Assembly (NCBI RefSeq): GCF_001806875.1
Contig: NZ_KV786267.1
Coordinates: 303-57,881 of the forward strand
Length of the DNA stretch: 57,579 nucleotides
Direction: 5' to 3'
Origin: Corynebacterium sp. HMSC29G08
GTDB taxonomy: Bacteria; Actinomycetota; Actinomycetes; Mycobacteriales; Mycobacteriaceae
This document shows positions 1 through 8,365 of this stretch, piece after piece. The position numbers and the translations under genes are program-made. A model generated the notes under the pieces. That model was not told where the DNA came from, did no database searches, and saw only the letters and a list, made by a program, of their open reading frames with translations. How positions within the stretch are numbered: the stretch's first letter is position 1; each line of letters begins with the position of its first letter.

Positions 1-224
1 CCGACCACCTGTTCCATATGCAAGAGGATAAACAGGATTTATTACACCACCATCCGCCCATATATTCGGCAGACATACTAGCGGTTGCAATCAGTATAAA
101 CCCCGCCCCCTACACACCCCTGACCAGCAAAAACAACGCATCGCCCATCTCGTAAGGCGGAGCACTACTTGCGCAGGTAACGTAGGTGGGAAGTGTTCTC
201 GGACAAAATGACTGGAGTGAACAG
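1..224. other. Upstream region of the sqdB-like gene, no gene seen
   Basis: No coding region that I can support lies here; the long minus-strand reading frame that enters it is the shadow of the sqdB-like gene. The only clear signal is a GGAG at 214-217, 7 nt before the GTG at 225. I did not find a convincing -10/-35 pair or regulator palindrome. Confidence 0.6.
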
Positions 225-1421
225 GTGAAGATTGCAGTACTCGGCGGAGATGGTTTTTGCGGCTGGCCGGCATCGCTGCACCTTTCGGATATTGGTCATG
301 ACGTGGTGATCGTGGACAATCTGTCCCGCCGCGCCATTGACAAGGAGTTGGGTGCGGAGTCGCTTACGCCTATCGCAAGCATCGAAGACCGTCTGACTGC
401 GTGGAAGGAAGTCTCCGGCAAGGAGATTGGCTTCGAAAACATCGATGTTGCACAGGACTTCGAGGGCCTGCTTACCTTCATCCAGGAATACAAGCCGGAC
501 GTTGTCATCCACTTCGCCGAGCAGCGTGCTGCGCCGTATTCCATGAAGAACAACCGCACTAAGCGCTACACGGTGGACAACAACGTCAACGCCACCCACA
601 ACCTGCTGGTAGCCGTGGTTGAATCCGGCTTGGATGTCCACATCGTCCACCTGGGCACCATGGGAGTGTACGGCTACGGCACCGCCGGCATGAAGATCCC
701 GGAAGGCTACTTGGATGTTCAGGTCGATGCCGGTGAGAACGGCATTGTCAAGCAGGAGATCCTCTACCCCACTAACCCGGGCTCCGTTTATCACATGACC
801 AAGGTGCTGGATCAGAACCTGTTTGCGTACTACGCAAAGAATGACCAGCTGCGGATCACGGATTTGCACCAGGGCATCATCTGGGGCACGCATACGCCGC
901 AAACGGAGCGCGATGAACGCCTGATTAACCGCTTTGATTACGACGGTGATTACGGCACCGTGCTCAACCGTTTCCTCATGCAGGCCGCGGTTGGTTACCC
1001 GCTGACCGTCCACGGCACCGGCGGTCAGACTCGTGCATTCATCCACATCCGTGACATGGCGAAGTGCATCCAGCTTGCGGTGGAAAACCCGCCGGCGAAG
1101 GGTGAGCGCGTGAAGATCTTCAACCAGATGACGGAGACCCACCGCGTGCGCGACCTTGCCCAGCTGATCGGCAAGATCTCGGGTGCTGAGGTGCAGATGG
1201 TGCCGAACCCGCGCAACGAGGCCGCGGAAAACGATCTGTTTGTTGCGAACGACACGTTCATCGGCCTCGGCCTTGAGCCCACCTTCCTTGCAGAGGGCCT
1301 GCTTACAGAGGTTGAGGATGTAGCCCGCAAGTACGCCGACCGCGTGGACCGCACCAAGATCCCGGCTCGTTCCTTGTGGACAAAAGCACAGCACGAGGGC
1401 GTGCCTGAGGGCGAGCGCTAG
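225..1421 (+). CDS. sqdB: SqdB/SQD1-like UDP-sulfoquinovose synthase (NAD-dependent epimerase family)
   Basis: A 398-residue extended short-chain dehydrogenase. The family enzyme SQD1/SqdB makes UDP-sulfoquinovose from UDP-glucose and sulfite using bound NAD, the first step of plant and cyanobacterial sulfolipid synthesis. The N-terminus carries the variant Rossmann motif GGDGFCGW seen in SQD1 rather than the usual GxxGxxG. Further SQD1-like blocks are ESLTPIASI (about residue 45), HFAEQRAAPYS (about 105), LGTMGVYG, a YHMTK catalytic Tyr-Lys pair, NRFLMQAAVG, GGQTRAFIHIRD and VPNPRNEA. GTG at 225 is chosen because GGAG precedes it by 7 nt and the Rossmann strand starts there. The stop overlaps the start of the next gene (TAGTG), so the two are translationally coupled. 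Function is inferred from residue blocks recalled from Arabidopsis SQD1; the sulfite specificity is not proven. Confidence 0.78.
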   Translation: MKIAVLGGDGFCGWPASLHLSDIGHDVVIVDNLSRRAIDKELGAESLTPIASIEDRLTAWKEVSGKEIGFENIDVAQDFEGLLTFIQEYKPDVVIHFAEQRAAPYSMKNNRTKRYTVDNNVNATHNLLVAVVESGLDVHIVHLGTMGVYGYGTAGMKIPEGYLDVQVDAGENGIVKQEILYPTNPGSVYHMTKVLDQNLFAYYAKNDQLRITDLHQGIIWGTHTPQTERDERLINRFDYDGDYGTVLNRFLMQAAVGYPLTVHGTGGQTRAFIHIRDMAKCIQLAVENPPAKGERVKIFNQMTETHRVRDLAQLIGKISGAEVQMVPNPRNEAAENDLFVANDTFIGLGLEPTFLAEGLLTEVEDVARKYADRVDRTKIPARSLWTKAQHEGVPEGER

Positions 1422-2545
1422 TGCGCATCGCGGTAATCACTGAGGTTTTTCTCCCCAAGATTGATGGTGTGGTCACCCGCGTGACCCGCCACCTCGAACA
1501 GCTGGCGCAGCTCGGCCACGAGGTGCTGATCTTCGCTACCGGTGACGCACCGGATGAGTATGCGGGCTTTGAGGTGGTGCGTGTGCCGTCGCTGAGCCTG
1601 CCGGTGTACCCGGAAGTGAAATTCGGCGTGCTTACCCCGCAGGTGCCGCGCCGTTTGGCGCAGTTTCAGCCCGACGTGGTGCACTTGGTCAACCCGATTT
1701 GGACTGCTGGCTGGGCGAGCTATATCGCGCAGGCACAAGGCGTACCAATGGTGGCCTCGTTCCACACTGATGTGCCGGAATACTGCCTCAAGCTGGGCAT
1801 TCCTTGGGTGAAACCGATCGCTGAGTGGGGGCTTCGTACCTTCCATGGCAAGGCTAAGTACAACTTGGTCACTTCGGGTCCGATGATGGAAAAAGCCGCG
1901 CACTATGGCATTGAAAACGTCGAGCTGTGGCCAAAGGCAGTGGATACGGCAAGCTTCGCGCCGGAGAAAGCCAGCCGTGAGATGCGCGGCATGCTTAGCA
2001 ACGGCAACCCGGACGACCCCCTCGCCATCTTCGTCGGCCGCGTGTCTGCCGAAAAGTCGGTCGAGCGCTGCCTGCCAATCATGGAGAAGCTGCGTGAACG
2101 GATTCCAAACGCACGGCTAGCCGTGGTTGGTCAGGGCCCGCAATACAAGGAAGTGCAACGCACGTTCAAACACGATTGGATTACGCTGACCGGCTATCTT
2201 TCGGGTGCTGACCTGCACGCGGCCTACGCGTCCGGCGATGTGTTGTTGTTCCCCTCCACCACCGAAACCTTGGGATTTGCCGCCCTTGAGGCGTTTGCCT
2301 CGGGTGTACCGGTGGTTGCGGCGAATGCGGGCGGCCTGCCGTTCGTAGTGGCCGACGGGGAGACAGGCTTCCTGGTGGACCCCGCACTTCCCGATTCCGC
2401 GTGGGCGGACAAGCTTGAGCTTTTGCTTATCGACGCCCACCTGCACTCCACCATGTCCTCCGCCGTCAGGACGGAAGCCCTCAAATGGAACTGGCGGAGC
2501 TCCACTGAGGCTGTGGTAGAGGTCTACCACAAAGCGCTTGCTTAA
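1421..2545 (+). CDS. GT4 glycosyltransferase, SQD2/SqdX-like
   Basis: A 374-residue GT4 (GT-B fold) glycosyltransferase with no signal peptide or transmembrane segment. Visible features are the N-terminal EVFLPKIDGV, a SFHTDVPEY segment (about residue 110), LWPKAVDT, the donor-site GRVSAEKS (about 205), the glycine-rich VVGQGP, and the ETLGFAALEAFASGVPVVA block containing the EX7E pair near residue 280. The GRVSAEKS and YASGDVLLFPS blocks resemble SQD2/SqdX, which transfers sulfoquinovose from UDP-sulfoquinovose to diacylglycerol. The corynebacterial mannosyltransferases MgtA and PimB are relatives, so mannosyl transfer is the main alternative. Overlap by one base with the SqdB-like gene argues for a shared pathway. 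Its stop overlaps that of the convergent gapB. Confidence 0.75.
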   Translation: MRIAVITEVFLPKIDGVVTRVTRHLEQLAQLGHEVLIFATGDAPDEYAGFEVVRVPSLSLPVYPEVKFGVLTPQVPRRLAQFQPDVVHLVNPIWTAGWASYIAQAQGVPMVASFHTDVPEYCLKLGIPWVKPIAEWGLRTFHGKAKYNLVTSGPMMEKAAHYGIENVELWPKAVDTASFAPEKASREMRGMLSNGNPDDPLAIFVGRVSAEKSVERCLPIMEKLRERIPNARLAVVGQGPQYKEVQRTFKHDWITLTGYLSGADLHAAYASGDVLLFPSTTETLGFAALEAFASGVPVVAANAGGLPFVVADGETGFLVDPALPDSAWADKLELLLIDAHLHSTMSSAVRTEALKWNWRSSTEAVVEVYHKALA

Positions 2546-3990
2546 AGCTCAGCCGGAGCTACGCGCGGCGGGTAGATCTTCGGGCGCACGCCAGCGATGT
2601 CTTCCACCACGCGGATGACCTGGTGGGAGTAGCCGTACTCATTGTCGTACCAAACGTAAAGCACGAGGTGCTTGCCGGACGCGATCGTGGCGAGGCCGTC
2701 AACTACACCAGCATGCGAGGTGCCCAACAGGTCGGTAGAGACAACCTCCGGGGAGTGGATGTAGTCGATCTGCTGGCGAAGCTCCGAGTCAGTGGAAACG
2801 CGGCGCAGGAAGTTGTTCACCTCGTCCTTTTCCACCTCGGTCTCCAGCTCCAGGTTGATTACAGCCATGGAAACATCCGGCGTAGGAACGCGGATTGCGT
2901 TACCGGTCAGCTTGCCTTCGAACTCCGGCAGTGCCTTGGATACGGCCTTCGCTGCACCGGTTTCGGTGAGCACCATGTTCAGGCCAGCAGCGCGGCCACG
3001 GCGATCACCCTTGTGGAAGTTGTCCGCAAGGTTCTGGTCATTGGTGTACGCGTGGACGGTTTCCACGTGGCCGTGGTTGACGCCGTAACGGTCATTGATC
3101 ACCTTCAGCACCGGGGTGATGCCGTTGGTGGTGCAGGATGCGGCGGAGAGCACACGCTCGTCCCCAATCATGTCCTGGTTGATGCCGTACACAATGTTCG
3201 GGATGTCACCCTTGCCCGGAGCAGTCAGCAGCACACGGTCAACCCCCTTGGCCTCCAAGTGTTGGGACAGACCGTCGCGGTCACGCCACACGCCGGTGTT
3301 GTCCACCACGATGGCGTTGTTGATGCCGTACTGCGTGTAGTCAATCTCAGACGGGTTGTTGGCGTAAATCATCTGGATCGGGGTGCCGTTGGCCCAAATG
3401 ATGTCGTTATCACGGTCCACAGTGATGGTGCCGTTGAACGGGCCGTGAACAGAGTCACGGCGCAGCAGCGAAGCACGCTTCACAATGTCTGCCTCGCCCT
3501 TGCTGCGCACCACCACAGCGCGCAGACGCACGCCGCCGTAGGTTGCTTCACGGGCAATCAAGATACGCGCCAGCAGGCGGCCGATGCGGCCAAAGCCGTA
3601 AAGCACAACGTCACGTGCCTCAAGCTCAGAGGAGGTACCGACTACATCAGCCAGCTGCTCCTCCAAGAACGCGCGCATGTCTTGGCCGTTGGACTCGCGG
3701 TACAGGCGTGCGAGGCGACCCAGGTCGATGGATGCGGTGCCCAGATCCATCTCCACCAGCTCTTGGAGGATCGGCAGGGTCTCATCCAGCGGAAGCTCTT
3801 TTTCTTCAATACGGCGCGCGTAGCGGTGGGCCTTGATCACGTCAATGTCCGTCACCCCCACCAGCAGACGGCCATAGATGGAAGTCACAGCGTTGTGCTC
3901 GCGGTGCAGACGGCTGATCAGCGGCAGCATCTGCTGCGCCAGCTCAATCTTGTGGTTCCAATCATCACGGTGGTTGACGGTCTCGGTCAC
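2542..3990 (-). CDS. gapB: Glyceraldehyde-3-phosphate dehydrogenase, long GapB type
   Basis: A 482-residue GAPDH. The catalytic cysteine lies in SAASCTTN, the NAD(P) fold begins at VLYGFGRIGRLLAR (about residue 130), and the C-terminal WYDNEYGYSHQVIR block is intact. An N-terminal extension of about 125 residues (DWNHKIELAQQ onward) distinguishes it from the glycolytic GapA of about 335 residues. It corresponds to the second corynebacterial GAPDH, GapB, which is associated with gluconeogenesis and NADP use; that role is family knowledge. The start is GTG, preceded by AAGGAG 7 nt upstream. The gene is monocistronic in appearance and convergent with the glycosyltransferase gene, with overlapping stop codons. 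Confidence 0.92.
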   Translation of the reverse strand: MTETVNHRDDWNHKIELAQQMLPLISRLHREHNAVTSIYGRLLVGVTDIDVIKAHRYARRIEEKELPLDETLPILQELVEMDLGTASIDLGRLARLYRESNGQDMRAFLEEQLADVVGTSSELEARDVVLYGFGRIGRLLARILIAREATYGGVRLRAVVVRSKGEADIVKRASLLRRDSVHGPFNGTITVDRDNDIIWANGTPIQMIYANNPSEIDYTQYGINNAIVVDNTGVWRDRDGLSQHLEAKGVDRVLLTAPGKGDIPNIVYGINQDMIGDERVLSAASCTTNGITPVLKVINDRYGVNHGHVETVHAYTNDQNLADNFHKGDRRGRAAGLNMVLTETGAAKAVSKALPEFEGKLTGNAIRVPTPDVSMAVINLELETEVEKDEVNNFLRRVSTDSELRQQIDYIHSPEVVSTDLLGTSHAGVVDGLATIASGKHLVLYVWYDNEYGYSHQVIRVVEDIAGVRPKIYPPRVAPAEL

Positions 3991-4033
3991 GGACGCTCCT
4001 TGCGGTGAGTGTTAGAAGTGAATGAGTGTTGGC

Positions 4034-4061
4034 AAAAACCGGTTCTATTCTACCGGTTTTT
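4034..4061 (-). terminator. Terminator after the enoyl-CoA hydratase-fold gene
   Basis: A perfect 9-bp inverted repeat (AAAAACCGG at 4034-4042 and CCGGTTTTT at 4053-4061) with a 10-nt loop lies 6 nt past the stop of the hydrolase gene. Both arms end in A/T runs, so it could work in either direction, but only the minus-strand gene needs it here. Confidence 0.7.
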
Positions 4062-4067
4062 ACACAG

Positions 4068-5072
4068 CTAGCGCAGCACCTTGCGGTACTTATCCGGGTC
4101 AGGCTGCGGGACGAACCTTGGGCTTTGATCCTTATCAACGAGCACCGCACGCACCCCTTCCGCAAAGTCGGGCTCACGGCGCATCAAGTCTCCTAAAACA
4201 CGCTCGTTTTCCAGTGCATCTTCCAGGCCGAGTTTCGCGTTGGCTTCAAACAGCTCCGCCGCTGCAACCAGCGCAGAAGGCGAAGCCTGCTTGGTCAGCT
4301 CTCGCACCAAGGAAGCGAACTCTGGGTCTGCGTTGCTCAGTCGCGCATCAATCTCCGCCCAGGAGCCATCAAACGTGCGCTCGATATCGTCGAACCATTG
4401 GGAAAGCGGGCTGGGGTTGGTCGACGTGGCGTCGATAAGCAGACTGCCCTCGGGTGTAAGTACCCCATCGAGCGAAGCAACCTTGTGTGTGGCAAGGCCA
4501 AGCTCACACATGTCATCCGGGGTGAGACGGTAGCCGGTCAGGCCGAGGAATTTGCCCAGGTTTTTGGACGAACGGCCCGGCAGATTTTGCAGTGTCCAGC
4601 TCATGCCGACGTCCGTGATGTAACCGATGTTCATCTCCGGCATGGAGGCAAACGCGCCTTCCGCAACGATGAACTGTGAGCCGTGGGCGGAAATACCCAT
4701 GCCGCCGCCCATGTTCACACCGCTAATCAGCGCCGTGTAGGGCTTCGGGTACTCCGCAATGAATTGGTTCATTTTGTACTCAACGGCGAAGAACTCATCG
4801 ATTAGTTGATGATTGCCCTGCAGGATCTGCTCGCGAGCGGCCTTCACATCGCCGCCGGAGCAGAAGTGCTTCGAGTTAGACAGGACTACAACTTGCTCAA
4901 TGGCATCATCGGTAGCCCAGCTGCGCAGCGTGGTATCGAAGATTTTGATCATGTCATAGTCCAGCGAGTTCAACGCTTTCGGACGGTTCAGGGTGAGTAC
5001 GCCAGTTGTACCGCGGACTTCAACAAGAACCTTGGACTCATCATTCCGCTCTGAGGTGTGCATTGCATTCAT
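4068..5072 (-). CDS. Enoyl-CoA hydratase/3-hydroxyisobutyryl-CoA hydrolase family protein
   Basis: A 334-residue crotonase-fold protein. Residues GTTGVLTLNRPKALNSL form the first strands, KHFCSGGDVKA and SGVNMGGGMGIS supply the oxyanion-hole glycines, and MPEMNIGYITDVGMSW carries the Glu and Asp positions typical of 3-hydroxyisobutyryl-CoA hydrolases rather than simple hydratases. The C-terminal extension (PSPLSQWFDDIERTF onward) is also typical of that subgroup. The likely role is valine catabolism or thioester hydrolysis. There is no catabolic operon around it, so the substrate is open. ATG at 5072 is preferred; ATG at 5063 is possible. Neither has a good Shine-Dalgarno sequence. Confidence 0.8.
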   Translation of the reverse strand: MNAMHTSERNDESKVLVEVRGTTGVLTLNRPKALNSLDYDMIKIFDTTLRSWATDDAIEQVVVLSNSKHFCSGGDVKAAREQILQGNHQLIDEFFAVEYKMNQFIAEYPKPYTALISGVNMGGGMGISAHGSQFIVAEGAFASMPEMNIGYITDVGMSWTLQNLPGRSSKNLGKFLGLTGYRLTPDDMCELGLATHKVASLDGVLTPEGSLLIDATSTNPSPLSQWFDDIERTFDGSWAEIDARLSNADPEFASLVRELTKQASPSALVAAAELFEANAKLGLEDALENERVLGDLMRREPDFAEGVRAVLVDKDQSPRFVPQPDPDKYRKVLR

Positions 5073-5137
5073 GTCCAATAGTGTTGCACATCACACGGCT
5101 TCATGTGGAAAGAAATCAACCTTTCGTCTAATTGAAC

Positions 5138-5156
5138 TTAGGCAAGGCTTGCCTTT
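5138..5156. promoter_or_regulatory. Putative DtxR box upstream of hmuO
   Basis: The 19-bp site TTAGGCAAGGCTTGCCTTT matches the DtxR consensus TTAGGTTAGCCTAACCTAA at 13 of 19 positions and is itself nearly palindromic. It lies about 40 bp before the hmuO start, where an iron-bound repressor would block transcription. Inference from the motif only. Confidence 0.65.
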
Positions 5157-5197
5157 ATTGTTAAGGGAAATTATCCATCCTTCCAAGGAGTAGAAGA

Positions 5198-5857
5198 TTG
5201 ACAACCTCGTTGCCCACCACCGGCGAGCAGCTTTCTATCGCGCTAAAGGACCAGACCGCACAGGCCCACACCAACGCGGAGAACTCCCACTTCATGGCCA
5301 GCCTCAGTGGCGGCAAGCTGGACAGTAACGCGGTAGCCGAACTGACCGTGCAGTACTTCCACATCTATTCAGCACTTGAAGCCGCTGTACGCCGGGCCTC
5401 CGCCCACCCTGCTGTAACCCTCATTGCGGACCAGCGCCTTGAGCGAGTCGAGGCAATCACACAGGACCTCACCTCCATGCTCGGCACGTCCTGGCGCGAG
5501 ATCGAACCGCTCCCAGCGACTGCTCGCTACGTCGCTGAGCTAGAGGCGCTCGGCCCTGACGACGGCCCCGAGGTAGTTGCACATCACTACGTTCGCTACC
5601 TCGGCGACATTGCTGGCGGCCAGGTGCTCGCGCGCGTGTTCCGCGAAGCATACGAGCTACAAGAAGAGGCACTGAACTTCTATGACTTCTCCGCTATTGG
5701 CAAGATCCCGCCTTACCGCGCACAGTACAAGGCAGCGCTTGACGCAATGCAGCTTGGAGAAGAAGAGCGTGCGCGCCTCATCAACGCTGCAAAGCGCGCC
5801 TTTGACCTAAATCAGGCGGTGTTCCAGGACCTCGCCGCAGCGCGTCAGCTGGCGTAA
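5198..5857 (+). CDS. hmuO: Heme oxygenase HmuO
   Basis: A 219-residue all-helical canonical heme oxygenase, which opens heme to biliverdin, CO and iron in the cytoplasm. The proximal heme ligand is His24 in TAQAHTNAE, matching His20 of C. diphtheriae HmuO. The distal helix glycine cluster GDIAGGQV is at residues 136-142, preceded by the hallmark AHHYVRYL. The start is TTG at 5198 with AAGGAG 7 nt upstream. A DtxR-type box precedes it. In C. diphtheriae and C. glutamicum hmuO lies apart from hmuTUV, as I recall; here it is about 0.5 kb from htaA. Its 3' end overlaps the convergent membrane protein gene by 13 bp. Confidence 0.95.
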   Translation: MTTSLPTTGEQLSIALKDQTAQAHTNAENSHFMASLSGGKLDSNAVAELTVQYFHIYSALEAAVRRASAHPAVTLIADQRLERVEAITQDLTSMLGTSWREIEPLPATARYVAELEALGPDDGPEVVAHHYVRYLGDIAGGQVLARVFREAYELQEEALNFYDFSAIGKIPPYRAQYKAALDAMQLGEEERARLINAAKRAFDLNQAVFQDLAAARQLA

Positions 5858-6294
5858 CTGGCGGGGCTTTTCGGGCGATCCACATACGCGATCGCCCCCC
5901 AAAGACAACCCGCAGACACAAGTGCCGTCACAATCCCACCGGTGAGCGTGTAGCTTGCTGGCACCAAGAACAATGCCAGGGCCGCCAGCAGCGTTATGGC
6001 AGCCCACACAACACCTAGCACCAGCCCGGCGCGCCTATTCGCCTCTTCCCCGACGTAGTTTCTGTCCGGCAGCGCTGCAAGCCCATACAGGACAGCCACC
6101 ATAACTACGGCGGCCGGAAATGCCACCCACACATTGCCGGTTGCCCCGCCAAATGCAATGACGCCAGTTATGAGCGCAAGCAGCGCCTTTTCCCAGCTTG
6201 CAAAGCGCGGCTGAGAGTAATGGCTGTCCTCTAGTGGGGAATCATCTGGCACAAGCGGAATGAAGTCGGTCACAGGCCCGTTCGTTGCTGTCAT
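5845..6294 (-). CDS. Small four-helix membrane protein in the heme locus
   Basis: A 149-residue protein that I do not recognise as a named family. A hydrophilic N-terminus of about 30 residues is followed by four hydrophobic segments (roughly 37-53, 57-74, 89-110 and 117-137). Position is the best clue: it sits between hmuO and htaA and is transcribed away from htaA from an intergenic region with DtxR-like sites, so it is probably iron-regulated. A role in heme or iron homeostasis is inference. AGGGG lies 7 nt before the ATG at 6294. The last 13 bp overlap the 3' end of hmuO on the opposite strand. Confidence 0.75.
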   Translation of the reverse strand: MTATNGPVTDFIPLVPDDSPLEDSHYSQPRFASWEKALLALITGVIAFGGATGNVWVAFPAAVVMVAVLYGLAALPDRNYVGEEANRRAGLVLGVVWAAITLLAALALFLVPASYTLTGGIVTALVSAGCLWGAIAYVDRPKSPASYAS

Positions 6295-6314
6295 AGAGAT
6301 ACCCCTTTGTTTAG

Positions 6315-6358
6315 TAAAGTTAGCCTTAGTTGGCTAAGGTTAGCCTATCCACTATAAT
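6315..6358. promoter_or_regulatory. Divergent promoter region with two DtxR-like boxes (htaA and membrane protein)
   Basis: The best site is 6335-6353, matching the DtxR consensus at 14 of 19 positions. A second, weaker match (12 of 19) is at 6315-6333. A perfect -10 hexamer TATAAT at 6353-6358 overlaps the edge of the better box, so bound repressor would exclude RNA polymerase from the htaA promoter. The transcript would start near 6365, about 20 nt before the htaA ATG. Confidence 0.75.
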
Positions 6359-6384
6359 TCTTGAGTGAAACCTGCCGAGGTCCT

Positions 6385-8355
6385 ATGAACTTCCGACACA
6401 CCGGCACCGCCGTAGTTGCCGCTAGCTTCCTCACCTTTTCCGCACTCGCCTGCGGCCCTGCCTTCCTCACCGCCCCACCCGCCCACGCCCAGACCGCCGC
6501 GACACACCGAGCCGCCACTGCAGGCACGATGGATTGGGGCATACGCGAATCGTTTCGGAAATACGTTGAAACAGGCGTAGCTAAAGGTTCGATTTCCACT
6601 GGTGGCGGCGCGACGCGCAGCGGGTCCGGATTCACCTTCCCACTCGAATCCGCAGCGATCAGTTCATCGGCTTCCGGGCAGATCAACTTCTCTGGCGAAG
6701 TGCACTTCTACGGACACAACGGCGCCCTAGATATGACGCTGCGCAACCCCATCATTGTTGTCAACGGCACGCAGGCGGAACTGCGCGTAGATTACGCCTC
6801 CCGCAAGTACGAAGGGATGGATAGCACTGGCGATTTCCGGGAGGGCCGTCAAGAAGTACTGGCCGCCATCGCACTGAACCAAGCCCCAGACTTCGCCGCA
6901 GCGCAAACCACCATCGCAGGATCGGTATCTCTGACCGCGAGCGGCGCCGAAATCTTCGGCGGTTTCTACGAGGCCGGTGAGCAACTCGACCCAATCAGCA
7001 TTGGGCTTTCACTTCATGACGCCAGCGGCCCCGCCCCCACCCCCCAATACTCCCTGGGCTCCCCCTCGGGCGGGCAAACCGGGAAATCCCCTGCGGGTGG
7101 AACAGGCGCTACCCGCTCAAAAGCAACCTCTGGCCCCGCGAGCCTGCTCGGTGACATCAACGACACACTCATTGAGGTCAACGGCCTTCTAGTCAACACC
7201 GAAAATGTTCTCAAGAACGGCGAGAATCTATACAACCGCGTCAACCCAGCAGCACAAGCGCCACAAGCACAGCAAGCAGGCCAGGCAGGGCAAGCAGGTC
7301 AAGCTAAACAAGCACAGCAAGCAGGTCAAGCAGGTCAAACAGGTCAAACAGGTCAAGCTAAACAAGCACAGCAAGTACTACAGACACAGCAAGCAGGTCA
7401 GGCAGGACAGGCAGGTCAAACAGGTCAAACTAAACAAGCACAGCAAGCAGGTCAAGCAGGGTCTGCGGCTGGTGATGCGTGTAGCGCGTCCGCGTCGAAG
7501 GGAGTCACCAGCGCCGAGGCAACCTGGGGTGTGCGGCAGTCGTTCCGCACCTACATCCGGGGCAACATTGCGAAAGGCGCTTGGAAACTCACGGGTGTTG
7601 GAGATAACGGCACGTCTTTCACTTTCAACGGAAATGCGGGGGCGGTGGATCCGTCGACACGCACAGGCACCATCCTGCTGCCCGGCAGCATTCGCTTCAC
7701 CGGCCACAATGGCGTACTTGACACGCGTTTTTCCAACCTAGAGATCCAGTTCAGCGGCAATACCGGGCAACTTGTTCTCAACGCGGCTTCAAACAGCACC
7801 GACGGCACGCCGAATGACTTCGGGCGCGTTGCCATTGCCAACCTTAACTTCACTGATCTGAACATTTCCGAAACAGCAGCGTCCGGGACCGCGACAACAA
7901 CGCTGACTGATGCTGGTGCGGAAGCCTTCGGGCAGTTCTATCCACCGGGGGATCCGCTAGACCCGATCAGTTTCACAGCGCAACTTGGCGGCTCCGCCAA
8001 CTGTGCCGATGGCCAGGGTGGCAGCAGTTCCGCCGCCGCCACAGGCAAGGGCGGCTCATCCAACAGTGCTGAAAAGCTCCGCAGTAGCGGTGGCACAGGT
8101 GGTAGTGCAGCGAACACATCAGTCGGCACTACAGCCAAAACTGCCTCCGGGACCAGTGTGCTTGATGATGTCCAAGGTGCCGAAACCGTTGTTTCAGCCG
8201 AGCAGCCGCAAGGCGGGCAATTCCAAATCAAAAACGTTTCCGGTGCCGACGCTGGTAGCGGCTGGGACGATGCCGCGCTGGCCAAGTTCCTCCTGCTCGC
8301 CGCCTCCATGATCGGGGCGGGCGGAGCACTCACCAGGTTCGCCATCACCGCATAG
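6385..8355 (+). CDS. htaA: HtaA: surface heme-binding protein with two HtaA domains
   Basis: A 656-residue exported heme receptor. A signal peptide ends near residue 36 (PPAHAQ). Two HtaA (CR) domains span roughly residues 49-215 and 372-535. Both keep the family heme-contact residues: Tyr60 in SFRKY and His111 in YGHNG for the first, Tyr390 in SFRTY and His441 in TGHNG for the second. They are joined by a Gln/Ala/Gly repeat linker (about 290-361). A C-terminal hydrophobic segment (LAKFLLLAASMIGAGGAL) probably anchors it in the membrane. The known role is to take heme from hemoglobin and pass it to HmuT. I chose ATG at 6385 because GAGG precedes it and the signal peptide starts there; an in-frame TTG at 6361 falls before the predicted transcript start. 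It leads the hta-hmu operon. Confidence 0.93.
   Translation: MNFRHTGTAVVAASFLTFSALACGPAFLTAPPAHAQTAATHRAATAGTMDWGIRESFRKYVETGVAKGSISTGGGATRSGSGFTFPLESAAISSSASGQINFSGEVHFYGHNGALDMTLRNPIIVVNGTQAELRVDYASRKYEGMDSTGDFREGRQEVLAAIALNQAPDFAAAQTTIAGSVSLTASGAEIFGGFYEAGEQLDPISIGLSLHDASGPAPTPQYSLGSPSGGQTGKSPAGGTGATRSKATSGPASLLGDINDTLIEVNGLLVNTENVLKNGENLYNRVNPAAQAPQAQQAGQAGQAGQAKQAQQAGQAGQTGQTGQAKQAQQVLQTQQAGQAGQAGQTGQTKQAQQAGQAGSAAGDACSASASKGVTSAEATWGVRQSFRTYIRGNIAKGAWKLTGVGDNGTSFTFNGNAGAVDPSTRTGTILLPGSIRFTGHNGVLDTRFSNLEIQFSGNTGQLVLNAASNSTDGTPNDFGRVAIANLNFTDLNISETAASGTATTTLTDAGAEAFGQFYPPGDPLDPISFTAQLGGSANCADGQGGSSSAAATGKGGSSNSAEKLRSSGGTGGSAANTSVGTTAKTASGTSVLDDVQGAETVVSAEQPQGGQFQIKNVSGADAGSGWDDAALAKFLLLAASMIGAGGALTRFAITA
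7255..7470 (+). repeat. Imperfect tandem repeats encoding the QAG-rich linker of HtaA
   Basis: About 215 bp of repeated CAGGTCAAGC / CAAGCACAGCAAG units encode runs of QAG, QTG and KQAQQ between the two HtaA domains. The longest unit, about 36 bp around KQAQQAGQAG, recurs near 7310, 7360 and 7435. The bias toward A-rich Gln codons differs from the GC-rich flanks, as expected for slippage-prone DNA that can change linker length. Confidence 0.8.
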
Positions 8356-8365
8356 GAGCACCATC

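Noticed and set aside
165..1394. A 409-codon open frame on the minus strand opposite the sqdB-like gene
   Set aside because: It is the antisense shadow of a gene with clear family motifs. Its translation has no recognisable domain and no ribosome-binding site.
2623..4008. A 461-codon plus-strand frame across gapB
   Set aside because: Antisense shadow of gapB, rich in Val/His/Arg as expected from high-GC reverse frames.
7255..7470. Possible CRISPR-like array
   Set aside because: The repeats are contiguous, in frame, and have no spacers; they encode the QAG linker of HtaA.
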